Under the pieces are notes generated by a model that saw only the letters and a list, made by a program, of their open reading frames with translations, was not told the DNA's origin and made no database searches. A stretch of 64,000 nucleotides of DNA. Source: Flavisolibacter ginsenosidimutans. Lineage in GTDB: Bacteria > Bacteroidota > Bacteroidia > Chitinophagales > Chitinophagaceae. Shown piece by piece: positions 35,440 to 43,358 of the stretch. The stretch spans positions 2,356,001 through 2,420,000 of the forward strand of contig NZ_CP042433.1 in assembly GCF_007970805.1 (NCBI RefSeq). Reading direction: 5' to 3'. Position numbers and translations under genes: made by a program. Position 1 is the first letter of the stretch. Each line of letters opens with the position of its first letter.

Positions 35440-36075
35440 TTAACGATTCACAATCTTCAAACTTATCGGCACCACTTCAATGTTGTCCAACTTCAAATGC
35501 ACTTGGTTTAATTCTACGGCACCGGTGAACTCCACCCTGTCGCCTTTTTTTGCACCGGCTTTAAACGGCGGTAGCACATCTCTTCGAATAATTTTATTGA
35601 TCTCGGCCGAAACATTGTTGAAGTCCATCGTGTTGTTGAATTCATTGATGTTTATCAGTCCCGACGCATCACGAATGGCGTTGCCAAAAACGTATTCGGT
35701 GGCAATTTTAATCACCTGGCTTGCGCTGTCTTTTTTCACCAAAACAAAGGTTGCATCGTCTTCAATCTTTGTGATTTCGCCGCGGCCTTTAACCAAAAAG
35801 AAACGGATGTTGCCGATGCCCAGCGCATGCGAATATTTATCAAAGGCTTCCTTCGGATTTGATTGCAACAACCCCGTAAGCTCGTTTACTTCCATTGCTT
35901 TATTCAAAGCAACCGGCAGTTTTTTTACTAAATAATTTTGTGCGTAAGCCACAGCGTCAAATTGCTTGCTGCTGGCTGCGGCCTTTACTTCGCTCAGCTT
36001 TTTAAAATAAACCGAGTTGTACGCAACAATAAGAATGACGGCAACCGTTATGATGTATTTAAGGCTCTTCTTCAT
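35440..36075 (-). CDS. DUF2291-family periplasmic/membrane protein linked to sugar ABC transporter
   Basis: A 211-residue protein with one N-terminal membrane or signal segment (YIITVAVILIVAYNSVYF). Then comes a domain matching the DUF2291 pattern: FDAVAYAQNYLVKKLPVALNKAMEV, GEITKIEDDATFVLVKK, an OB-like strand region, and KKGDRVEFTGAVELN near the end. DUF2291 genes occur almost only beside RbsABC-type transporters. Here the gene is 2 bases from the substrate-binding protein. The role is unknown; it could be an accessory subunit that helps binding protein and permease meet. It lacks a lipobox Cys, unlike some relatives. Confidence 0.8.
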   Translation of the reverse strand: MKKSLKYIITVAVILIVAYNSVYFKKLSEVKAAASSKQFDAVAYAQNYLVKKLPVALNKAMEVNELTGLLQSNPKEAFDKYSHALGIGNIRFFLVKGRGEITKIEDDATFVLVKKDSASQVIKIATEYVFGNAIRDASGLININEFNNTMDFNNVSAEINKIIRRDVLPPFKAGAKKGDRVEFTGAVELNQVHLKLDNIEVVPISLKIVNR

Positions 36076-36077
36076 CC

Positions 36078-37040
36078 TTAATTTTTTTTGCCGTAAGCCA
36101 CGTAATCGTTCACGTCTTCCTTGTTCACCAGTTCAACGGCGACGGGCATTTTCTTCGGAAAATCGCGGCTGCCTTTCAAGTATTCATCAGCGTCAATAGC
36201 AGCAGTATTGGCCATCACTTCGGGAAACTGCATGGCCGTGGCCACAATCTTTCCGGCCTTGATTGACTCCACCACTTCGGGTGCGCCGTCGAAGCCAAAG
36301 ACTTTTACTTTATCGGCTTTACCGGCAGCTAACAGTGCCTGGTAAGCGCCCATCGCCATCGCATCATTGCCGCAAAAAACGGCGTCGATATCGGGGTGCG
36401 CCTGCAGAATGGATTCCAGCACTTCCATGCCTTTGTTGCGGTCAAAATCTGCGCTTTGCTGCGCCACCATCACAAGGCCGGGATAATTGTCCACCACGCT
36501 GTGAAAGCCTTTGGAACGGTTCCAGGTGTTGTTGTCGCCAACAAGGCCAAGTAACTCCACGTACTTGCCTTTTTTGTTCATCGTCTCGACAAAATATTTT
36601 CCCAGGGCCACGCAGCCCGAATAACTATCAGACAAAATTTGTGATGTTGCCGCTTCGGTTGAATTCACTTCGCGGTCCATGCAAAAAACAGGAACGCCGG
36701 CAGCCTTTGCTTTTTGCACGTTCACCACCGAACCTTCGGCATCGGTTGGATTAAACAAGATGGCGCCGTAACCCGAAGCAATGGCGTTTTCAAAATGATC
36801 GGTTTCTAAAGCGGTGTTGTTTTGCGAATCGAAAATTTTTGTTTCATAGCCCAGTTCTTTGGCTTTCGCCGAAGCCTTTTCGGCAAGAAAAACAAACCAG
36901 GGATTGTTGAGGGTAGAAACAATCACCGCCATTTTTTTTGGCTTGCCGGCAGATGAATTGTTCTTGCAGGCCTGCAGGCAAAAGAGCACAGGCAGCAAAA
37001 GCAAGACTGAAATTCGTTTGAAGAAAAATTTTTTATTCAT
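36078..37040 (-). CDS. sugar ABC transporter substrate-binding lipoprotein (RbsB-like, Peripla_BP_4)
   Basis: A 320-residue lipoprotein. The signal MNKKFFFKRISVLLLLPVLFC ends in lipobox LQAC (Cys25), so it is tethered at the inner membrane's outer face or the outer membrane. The two-lobed periplasmic-binding fold begins MAVIVSTLNNPWFVFLAEKA. The sugar-contact areas are NPTDAEGSV, FCMDREVNS, GDNNTWNRSKGF, FCGNDAMAMGA and VFGFDGAPEV. The aromatic and Arg/Asp/Asn pattern (Trp near the start, DRE, Asn-Asp) is that of pentose/hexose binders such as RbsB. Identity of the sugar would indicate the whole operon's substrate. Confidence 0.92.
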   Translation of the reverse strand: MNKKFFFKRISVLLLLPVLFCLQACKNNSSAGKPKKMAVIVSTLNNPWFVFLAEKASAKAKELGYETKIFDSQNNTALETDHFENAIASGYGAILFNPTDAEGSVVNVQKAKAAGVPVFCMDREVNSTEAATSQILSDSYSGCVALGKYFVETMNKKGKYVELLGLVGDNNTWNRSKGFHSVVDNYPGLVMVAQQSADFDRNKGMEVLESILQAHPDIDAVFCGNDAMAMGAYQALLAAGKADKVKVFGFDGAPEVVESIKAGKIVATAMQFPEVMANTAAIDADEYLKGSRDFPKKMPVAVELVNKEDVNDYVAYGKKN

Positions 37041-37111
37041 ACAGCATCGTGGTTGAGAGATTGGGATATTGAGATGTTTACATCACTCAGATTTTTCAAT
37101 TCGTGTTTAAA

Positions 37112-38089
37112 TTATTCCTTCAACAGCGTTAAAGCCTCCTGCGCTATCCCGCTTTCCGATAAACCATAATGGTTAAAAATTTCCGCCTGCGAACCCGTGA
37201 CGGTGTATTCATCCGGGATGCCCATAATTTTAAAACGGTTGCGATAACCTTGCTGCAACAGAAATGAAGCACAAGCTTCACCCAAGCCGCCGTAAACGCT
37301 GTGCTCTTCTATTGTAAGAATTGGTTTGCCCGAAGCCGCAATCCTTTTCAACAAATCGCAATCGAGCGGCTTTATTGTGTGCATGCTGATGACCGTTGCA
37401 GAAATGCCGAAATCATTTTTCAACTTTTCCGCGGCCAGCTTTGCGGGATAAACCGTTTCACCCGTTGCAATGAACGTGATGTCATCTCCTTCGATGATGA
37501 CTCTGCCTTTGCCAAATTCAAAATCGCTTTCATCCGCTTCTTTCAGCAAAGGCATGTTCTTCTTGCCAAAGCGCAAATAGAAAGGCGCAGTCGTAGCGGC
37601 TGCTTTTTTAATGGCTTGCTCGGTTTCAAAATTATCGGCCGGCGCTACTACGGTGATGTTGTTGATGGCACGCAAAACCGCAAAGTCGTGCAGGCTGTGA
37701 TGTGTAGAGCCAAGTGCGCCGTAACTCACACCCGCACTAATGCCAATCAGCTTCACCGGGTTATCGGAATAAGCCACGTCGTTTTTGATTTGCTCCAACG
37801 CCCTTGCCGTTAAAAAACAAGCCGGCGAAACGGCGAATACTTTCTTACCCGTTGATGCCAGTCCGGCCGCTACGCCAACAAGATTTTGCTCGGCAATGCC
37901 AACCTCAATGTGTTGCGCCGGAAACTTTTGCCCAAAGGGAACGAGCTTGCCCGAACCCCGCGAATCGCTTGTGACAACGAGAACGCCGCGATCGTTTTCT
38001 GCCAACGCCTGAAGCGTAGCGGAGAACACTTCCAGGTTTGCTTTTGCGGTCCCTTTTTTATTTTCTATGGTTGTTTCTGTCGTGCTCAT
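37112..38089 (-). CDS. transketolase, C-terminal (pyrimidine-binding) subunit
   Basis: A 325-residue half-transketolase. It holds the Pyr domain (FPAQHIEVGIAEQNLVGVAAGLAS, whose Glu activates thiamine diphosphate; later GSTHHSLHDFAVLRAI) and the C-terminal domain (YPAKLAAEKLKNDFG, LTIEEHSVYGGLGEA). The partner subunit is encoded 20 bases upstream. Two-gene transketolases occur in several sugar operons, and the AptA/AptB pair of D-apiose catabolism is one known case. The complex moves a two-carbon ketol unit between a ketose phosphate and an aldose phosphate in the cytoplasm. Confidence 0.92.
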   Translation of the reverse strand: MSTTETTIENKKGTAKANLEVFSATLQALAENDRGVLVVTSDSRGSGKLVPFGQKFPAQHIEVGIAEQNLVGVAAGLASTGKKVFAVSPACFLTARALEQIKNDVAYSDNPVKLIGISAGVSYGALGSTHHSLHDFAVLRAINNITVVAPADNFETEQAIKKAAATTAPFYLRFGKKNMPLLKEADESDFEFGKGRVIIEGDDITFIATGETVYPAKLAAEKLKNDFGISATVISMHTIKPLDCDLLKRIAASGKPILTIEEHSVYGGLGEACASFLLQQGYRNRFKIMGIPDEYTVTGSQAEIFNHYGLSESGIAQEALTLLKE

Positions 38090-38109
38090 TTGCTGTGTTA
38101 ACGGCTGTT

Positions 38110-38943
38110 TTAAAAATCATCCGGTACGGTTACCATGGCGTTGTCCAATTCGTTCAACGCATCTTCATATTGTTGTTCGGTTGGAACGCCGTGATGCCAT
38201 TTCAGGGCGTTTTCCATGTAGCTCACGCCCTTGCCTTTTACGGTATGCGCAATCACAAGATTGGGCTTGCCTTCGGTAAAAGGCATCGCATCAAACGTTT
38301 GCATAAGCGCAGTCAAATCGTGGCCGTCAACGTGCCGCACCGCCCATCCAAAGCTTTCAAACTTTGCGTCTATGGGCTCGGTGTTGCAGACTTCCGATGT
38401 AGGTCCTGTAATTTGCAAACCGTTGCTATCAATGATGGCGCAAAGGTTATCGAGCTTGTATTGTGAAGCTGTAAGCGCCGCTTCCCAATTAGAACCCTCG
38501 GGCAATTCACCGTCGCCCAAAAGAGTAAACACGCGGTAATCTTTTTTATCCAATTTGGCCGCGATAGCCGTGCCCACGCTGATGGGCAAACCGTGTCCAA
38601 GCGCACCCGTGTTTTGCTCCACACCTTTTACCTTCCGGGTCGGATGGCCGATGTAATGCGAACCGTATTTGCACAAGGTTTCCAAGTCAGATTCGGGAAA
38701 GAATCCTTTATCGGCTAGCACCACAAACAAGGCTTCTACCGAATGGCCTTTGCTTTGAATGTAGCGATCGCGGTCGGGCGATGAAAAATTCCCAGGGCTT
38801 ACGTTCAGTACGTGGTTGTAAAGCACGTTCAGTACATCAATGCAAGACAAACTGCCGCCGGTGTGGCCTGCGTTGGCGTTAAAGATGTACTTCAATATCT
38901 TCTTTCGGTAGATGATTGATTTTCTGTAGAGCTCTTTTTTCAT
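38110..38943 (-). CDS. transketolase, N-terminal (thiamine diphosphate-binding) subunit
   Basis: About 277 residues from ATG 38943 (MKKELYRKSIIYRKKIL); the frame reaches 38970 but starts more naturally here. It holds the PP domain: NANAGHTGGSLSCIDVLNVLYN at the front and HYIGHPTRKVKGVEQNTGALGHGL. The TPP/Mg motif is LLGDGELPEGSNWEAALTAS, ending in LCAIIDSNGLQITG. Then come AVRHVDGHDLTALM and VIAHTVKGKGVSYME. It pairs with the gene 20 bases downstream, which supplies the other half of the active site. A separate full-length housekeeping transketolase is expected elsewhere in the genome, so this pair is probably pathway-specific. Confidence 0.92.
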   Translation of the reverse strand: MKKELYRKSIIYRKKILKYIFNANAGHTGGSLSCIDVLNVLYNHVLNVSPGNFSSPDRDRYIQSKGHSVEALFVVLADKGFFPESDLETLCKYGSHYIGHPTRKVKGVEQNTGALGHGLPISVGTAIAAKLDKKDYRVFTLLGDGELPEGSNWEAALTASQYKLDNLCAIIDSNGLQITGPTSEVCNTEPIDAKFESFGWAVRHVDGHDLTALMQTFDAMPFTEGKPNLVIAHTVKGKGVSYMENALKWHHGVPTEQQYEDALNELDNAMVTVPDDF

Positions 38944-39002
38944 TGCTTCAAAATGAATGGTGAAAAGCAATTTTTAATTTCTGATCGCCGATTGCTTGTT
39001 GC

Positions 39003-40433
39003 TTATTGCGCAGCGCCGTGATGATACACTTCCCAGCCCATGTAATTTTCATAGGCTTCCTGCAGGATGTTGGCCGTTTTGGAAGCGTTCATTACGACGT
39101 GGTGTTCAAACCCTGTTTTGCAAACGTGCTTCATCAAACCCTGAAGGTTGGCTATTTTGGCAACGGCTCTTGTTCCAAACGTATTCAGTTCGTCATCCGT
39201 TAATGCACCTTCGCCGATATATGCTTTGATAATTCCTTTTGTATCGTCAGTACTGATTCTGCCATAGGTCAACGGCGATGCCGGTGTGCGGCCGGCCAAA
39301 GCGCCGTAGGTATTTTCTTCGCCCACCGTGGTACCAAGAATGGGGGCCGTAGCAATTTCAATGTCAGGCAAAAATGATTTGGCCCAGTTGCCGCAGTGGA
39401 ACAGCACCACCTTTTCTTCGTCGGTTGCGTAGTTGTTGTTCCAGTCCACCAGTGCGCTTGGCGAACCCGAAGCAAGTTGCATGGCATACATGGTCAGCGT
39501 GCCGGTTACGTCCACTTCGCAGGCACTTGGGAGCATATTCTCGCTCATCATGCTCATGCTGGTGCACACGTTGCAGCCGTAGTTTTGCTGCAGCGATGTC
39601 CAGCATTGAATGGCCGTGGCGTCCAGTGCGTGTTCCTGCATGAAGTCATGCAGCACCACATCCAGTTTTGCGATCTGCACCAACCGGTCTTCCGGCGTGC
39701 GGCCCGTTGGTGAGTAGGCTTTAATCACGTCCAGTCTTTCCTTCACGCTGCCGTCATCTTTGGTCAGTTTGTTGGCAGCGCCCAAAATGTGCGAGAGGTC
39801 AGTGGTGACAACAGAGATTCCGTGCCGCTGTAAAATTTTTTCGCTGTACCGAACCGTGTTAAAAGCTCCCGGTCTTGCGCCCACCGCACCAATGCGCACG
39901 TTGCGCAAGCCTTTCACCACGCGGCACACAGCAATAAAGTTTTTGAGGTCTTCTGCAAAGCTTTCGTCGGAAGGATGCACGACGTGTTTTGTGGTGAGCG
40001 AAAACTTGATGCCGTACTGATAAAGATTGTTGCAAACCGAAATTTTTCCGCACCAGGCATCTCTCCTTCTTGCAACGTCTAACTTATCCAAATCATCGGG
40101 ATAAGCCTGCACCAAAACCGGGACGTTCAGGCCGGCCAATTTCAGTGTTTCGGCCACGCCTTTTTCATCGCCAAAATTGGGAAGCACTACCAAAACACCA
40201 ATGATTTCAGCCGCGTGTTTTTTGAACAAGGCCGCACATTTCTGCGCTTCTCCAAATGTTTCTACGCCTCCCAATTTCGTTTCGTTTTCTGCCAGCATAA
40301 TCGGGGTAATGCCTGCCTTTTGAAAAGCAGCCATTAAATCCGAACGGCATTCGCCGACCAATTTATCGGGAAAAAAATCACGGTTGCCGATGATGACGCC
40401 CAAGCTTGCCTTGGCTGTTGTTTTGTTGCTCAT
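39003..40433 (-). CDS. L-fucose/L-arabinose isomerase-like protein
   Basis: A 476-residue cytoplasmic protein with the fold and layout of the fucose/arabinose isomerase superfamily. The N-terminal Rossmann-like domain is LGVIIGNRDFFPDKL, VLVVLPNFGDEKGVAE. The middle domain is VRIGAVGARPGAFNTVRYSEKIL, and ATAIQCWTSLQQNYGCNVCTSMSMMSENMLPSACEVDVTGTL carries the Glu/Asp-type metal ligands. The C-terminal domain is FHCGNWAKSF onward. Such proteins interconvert aldoses and ketoses with Mn2+. Together with the FGGY kinase and transketolase it most likely makes the ketose that the kinase phosphorylates. The exact aldose is not known; D-apiose is my leading guess. It lies 20 bases after the DeoR gene. 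Confidence 0.85.
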   Translation of the reverse strand: MSNKTTAKASLGVIIGNRDFFPDKLVGECRSDLMAAFQKAGITPIMLAENETKLGGVETFGEAQKCAALFKKHAAEIIGVLVVLPNFGDEKGVAETLKLAGLNVPVLVQAYPDDLDKLDVARRRDAWCGKISVCNNLYQYGIKFSLTTKHVVHPSDESFAEDLKNFIAVCRVVKGLRNVRIGAVGARPGAFNTVRYSEKILQRHGISVVTTDLSHILGAANKLTKDDGSVKERLDVIKAYSPTGRTPEDRLVQIAKLDVVLHDFMQEHALDATAIQCWTSLQQNYGCNVCTSMSMMSENMLPSACEVDVTGTLTMYAMQLASGSPSALVDWNNNYATDEEKVVLFHCGNWAKSFLPDIEIATAPILGTTVGEENTYGALAGRTPASPLTYGRISTDDTKGIIKAYIGEGALTDDELNTFGTRAVAKIANLQGLMKHVCKTGFEHHVVMNASKTANILQEAYENYMGWEVYHHGAAQ

Positions 40434-40453
40434 GTAAATTTTGTTGGTGACGG

Positions 40454-41218
40454 TTAGCTTGCTATGATTAATTCAATTTCGTTGTCGCTGAAAAGTTGCT
40501 TGTGCCTTTCTTCTATGCCTTCGTCCGTAATGATGCAATTGATGAGCGAAAGCGCTCCCAAACTGGCGAAAGAACTCTTGCCAATTTTGGTAGAATCGGC
40601 CACCAGGTACGTAGCCTCCGCCGCATCAATCATCGCTTTCTTTACCACCAGGTCACTGATACTCGGATAAGTCAAGCCGGCTTTTAGCGAAATACCGGCC
40701 GTGGCCAAAAAAAGTTTCTGCACGTTGATGCCGTTAAAAAAATCAGCGGCTTTCTGCCCGGTTAACGAAAGCGTTGGCGGCTTAAATTCCCCACCGGTTA
40801 CCACTAGTTCAATGCCCGGTTCAGTACCCAGCATCATGGCAATATTTAAAGCGTTGGTAATAACCCGCAGATTTTTAAAACCCTTTAGCTTTTTGGCAAT
40901 CTCCGTGGTAGTTGAACCCGAGTCGAGAATGATGCTGTCGCCGCTTTCAATAAACTCAAGGCACTTTTGCGCAATCCGTTCTTTCTTTTCAATATTTTCC
41001 TGGTTTGCCAACGAAAAGTTTCGAACCTGGTCTTCAATATTTTTTAAGAAAGCGCCACCGTGTTCCCGCACCACCAAGCCGTCTTTGTCCAGCTTTTCCA
41101 AATCTTGCCGAATGGTAACTTCCGTTACTTTAAATATTTTGGCGAGGTCAACCACTTTGGCCGATCCGTCCTCTTTAATTAGTTCCAGAATCTTGTCCCG
41201 TCTTTGCGTAGCGGTCAC
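40454..41218 (-). CDS. DeoR-family transcriptional regulator
   Basis: A 254-residue repressor. The N-terminal HTH_DeoR domain is TATQRRDKILELIKEDGSAKVVDLAKIFKVTEVTIRQDLEKLDKDG (about 3-55), with the usual VREHGGA wing. The C-terminal DeoR sensor domain (about 75-235) resembles a phosphosugar isomerase: ILDSGSTTTEIAKKL, VITNALNIAMML, ELVVTGGEF and LVADSTKIGKSSF. Family members sense a phosphorylated sugar and release DNA. It is the first gene of the catabolic operon and probably represses it together with its own promoter at 41219-41400. Confidence 0.94.
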   Translation of the reverse strand: MTATQRRDKILELIKEDGSAKVVDLAKIFKVTEVTIRQDLEKLDKDGLVVREHGGAFLKNIEDQVRNFSLANQENIEKKERIAQKCLEFIESGDSIILDSGSTTTEIAKKLKGFKNLRVITNALNIAMMLGTEPGIELVVTGGEFKPPTLSLTGQKAADFFNGINVQKLFLATAGISLKAGLTYPSISDLVVKKAMIDAAEATYLVADSTKIGKSSFASLGALSLINCIITDEGIEERHKQLFSDNEIELIIAS

Positions 41219-41285
41219 AGGCTTGTATTTGTTTTTTTGAACATTACGGCTTTAGACAATCTTCAAATTCGGGTTTTCACCGTTC

Positions 41286-41353
41286 AAATCGAAAATAAAC
41301 AAAAATAATCAAAAGCCTAACGAAAATTTTTAAGAGCAATTTTTTTTCGATTT
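41286..41353 (-). promoter_or_regulatory. candidate operator/promoter of the DeoR-led operon
   Basis: The AT-rich leader of the operon contains an inverted repeat: AAATCGAAAA (41286-41295) and TTTTCGATTT (41344-41353). Between them, on the minus strand, TATTTTTG (41300-41307) fits the Bacteroidota -7 consensus. The arrangement would let a DeoR dimer or tetramer bracket the promoter. Confidence 0.35.
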
Positions 41354-41415
41354 TTAAATTCGCTACCCATTTTTTCGCACCAAAAGTAGAATTACCGGCT
41401 TAGCGGATTAAAAAG

Positions 41416-41447
41416 AAAGCACCGGGGCAATTACCGGTGCTTTTTGT
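41416..41447 (-). terminator. terminator of the polysaccharide-utilization operon
   Basis: A 10-bp stem AAAGCACCGG / CCGGTGCTTT with an 8-base loop has a T-rich tail on both strands (TTTCTTTTT on the minus strand). It lies about 40 bases after the GH2 stop and separates that operon from the DeoR gene's promoter. Confidence 0.8.
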
Positions 41448-41488
41448 ATGAGAGTTCGATGCGTTGTTTGTTTACGTTCCCGTTTGCT

Positions 41489-43345
41489 TCATTTCTTCTG
41501 CCGTTTGTTCCGCATTTGTTCGTAGTAAGCCTTCAACACGTAGAAAGCTTTTTTCTTTTTGCCTTCGTTGCTGAACAAACCCTTGCGGTTCCAGCCTTCC
41601 TGAAACACCGGATTGTTTCGTTTGGGCGAACGAAAATCGGCCAGCACCCAAGGCGAAATGCCAACGAAATTTTCCGGCATTCGCTGCAACATGGCCGTTT
41701 GTTCTTTGTAATACCATTCCTGGTATTCTTCACTAAAGATGGTCATTGAATCGGCGTGAAAACCGGCTTTTGCGCCGGCGCCGGTTTCGCTGATGAAGAG
41801 CGGCTTGTCGTAAGGCGTGCCCCAATTTGTTGTGCGGCAATTGCTGGGCAAACCACCGTACCAACCGAGGTATTCGTTGAAGGCTACAAGGTCAACGTAT
41901 TGTCCCAGCGGATCGTCAATGAGATTAAGATTTTTACCCGAATTGTAATTCACTTCCAAGGCTGCCGAAACCATGCGGGTATCGTCCAACGCTTTTGCGG
42001 CGGAAATAAGATTGTGCATGAAATCCGTGCGCACCGGACTGATTGGCGTTTCGTTGCCCACGCTCCAAATGATAATGCTGGCGCGGTTGCGGTCGCGGGT
42101 AATCATTTCGGTGAGTTGCTTTTCCGCTTTGCGGTAAACCTCTTTGTTCCCAAAATCAATGGTCCAGTAAACCGGGATTTCCGACCACACCAAAAAGCCA
42201 AGCGAATCGGCCATTCGCGTCATGTTTTCGTCGTGCGGATAATGCGCCAGCCGCACCATGTTGCAACCGAGTTCTTTTGCTTCGCTAAACAGTTGTCTCG
42301 CGTCTTCTTTGCTGTACGCTCTTCGCACTTGCTGTGCTATTTCGCCGTGAACCGAAATGCCACGCATGAAAACTGGTTCGCCATTCAACAACACTTTCTT
42401 GCCAAATGCTTCAACGGTCCGAAAACCAATTTTGTCTTCCACTTTATCGGCAGTTGTCGAAATAATGACTTCGTATAATTTCGGATTTTCGGGCGACCAC
42501 AATTGAACCGACGGAAGAACCATTTCAAAACGAACAACAGAATCCGCAACGGCAAAAGCCTTCTTCAGTTTTAGTTCAGGAATTTCAACGGTTACATTGC
42601 CCGTTGCTTGTCCGTTCATTTTCACCCAACCTTCCACCGCTGCATTTTTAGTAGAAGGCTTGCCTCCTGCTGTTGGCTTTTTTAAGTGAATGGAATAATC
42701 CTGAACAAAAGCCCGCGGTACTTCAATCAAGGATACATCGCGGGTGATGCCGCCGTAATTCCACCAATCGGTGTTCACGGTTGGCACTTCTTCCGCGCCG
42801 CGTTTGTTGTCAACTTTTACAACGAGGAAATTGTTCTTCGCCTTTAAAACGGAATCGGGAATTTCAAAATCAAACGGTGTAAAACCCCCGATGTGTGCGC
42901 CTAATTTTTTTCCGTTGAGGTAAACATCAGCCCTGTAATTAACCGCGTCGAAATAAAGAAAGACTCTGTTTGTTGCAGATGACTTTTGATAGTCGAAAGA
43001 CTTCTTGTACCACACCGTTCCTTCGTAATACAAAAACTGCGGGGCTTGCGAGTTCCAGTCGCCCGGTACATTCAAACTGTACTTGTCAACGTAACCGTGT
43101 TCCTTGCGATCGGTTTTGTTTGCCTGCACGTCGGTGTTCCAGTACGCTTCGCGGTCATTCTCGCGGCGTTCTTTAAAACGATAATCGTAAAAGCCGGTTT
43201 CGTAAGGATCAACGATGTATTGCCATCGGCCGTTCAAGCTAACCGTTTTACGTGCCGGAACGGCGGTAATGAGCGGTGCCTGCGCATAAACTTCTTTCAA
43301 AAAAAGAAGGGCAAAAAACAGCAAGAAAAATTTTTGATTTCGCAT
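41489..43345 (-). CDS. secreted glycoside hydrolase family 2 (beta-glucuronidase or beta-galactosidase)
   Basis: About 618 residues from ATG 43345, which opens with a signal peptide (MRNQKFFLLFFALLFLKEVYA, cleaved near AQA). The longer frame to 43402 has no signal. Domains are the sugar-binding jelly roll (FLYYEGTVWYKKSF, VYLNGKKLGAHIGGFTPFDFEI), the Ig-like domain and the TIM barrel. The acid/base is predicted at Glu432 (SVGNETP) and the nucleophile at Glu520 (FISETGAG). The compact length and the NWGTPYDKPLFISETG pattern resemble beta-glucuronidases more than LacZ-type enzymes. The 13-base gap to the DUF2264 gene shows co-transcription. It is periplasmic by the signal. Confidence 0.92.
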   Translation of the reverse strand: MRNQKFFLLFFALLFLKEVYAQAPLITAVPARKTVSLNGRWQYIVDPYETGFYDYRFKERRENDREAYWNTDVQANKTDRKEHGYVDKYSLNVPGDWNSQAPQFLYYEGTVWYKKSFDYQKSSATNRVFLYFDAVNYRADVYLNGKKLGAHIGGFTPFDFEIPDSVLKAKNNFLVVKVDNKRGAEEVPTVNTDWWNYGGITRDVSLIEVPRAFVQDYSIHLKKPTAGGKPSTKNAAVEGWVKMNGQATGNVTVEIPELKLKKAFAVADSVVRFEMVLPSVQLWSPENPKLYEVIISTTADKVEDKIGFRTVEAFGKKVLLNGEPVFMRGISVHGEIAQQVRRAYSKEDARQLFSEAKELGCNMVRLAHYPHDENMTRMADSLGFLVWSEIPVYWTIDFGNKEVYRKAEKQLTEMITRDRNRASIIIWSVGNETPISPVRTDFMHNLISAAKALDDTRMVSAALEVNYNSGKNLNLIDDPLGQYVDLVAFNEYLGWYGGLPSNCRTTNWGTPYDKPLFISETGAGAKAGFHADSMTIFSEEYQEWYYKEQTAMLQRMPENFVGISPWVLADFRSPKRNNPVFQEGWNRKGLFSNEGKKKKAFYVLKAYYEQMRNKRQKK

Positions 43346-43358
43346 TGTATAACCACAA

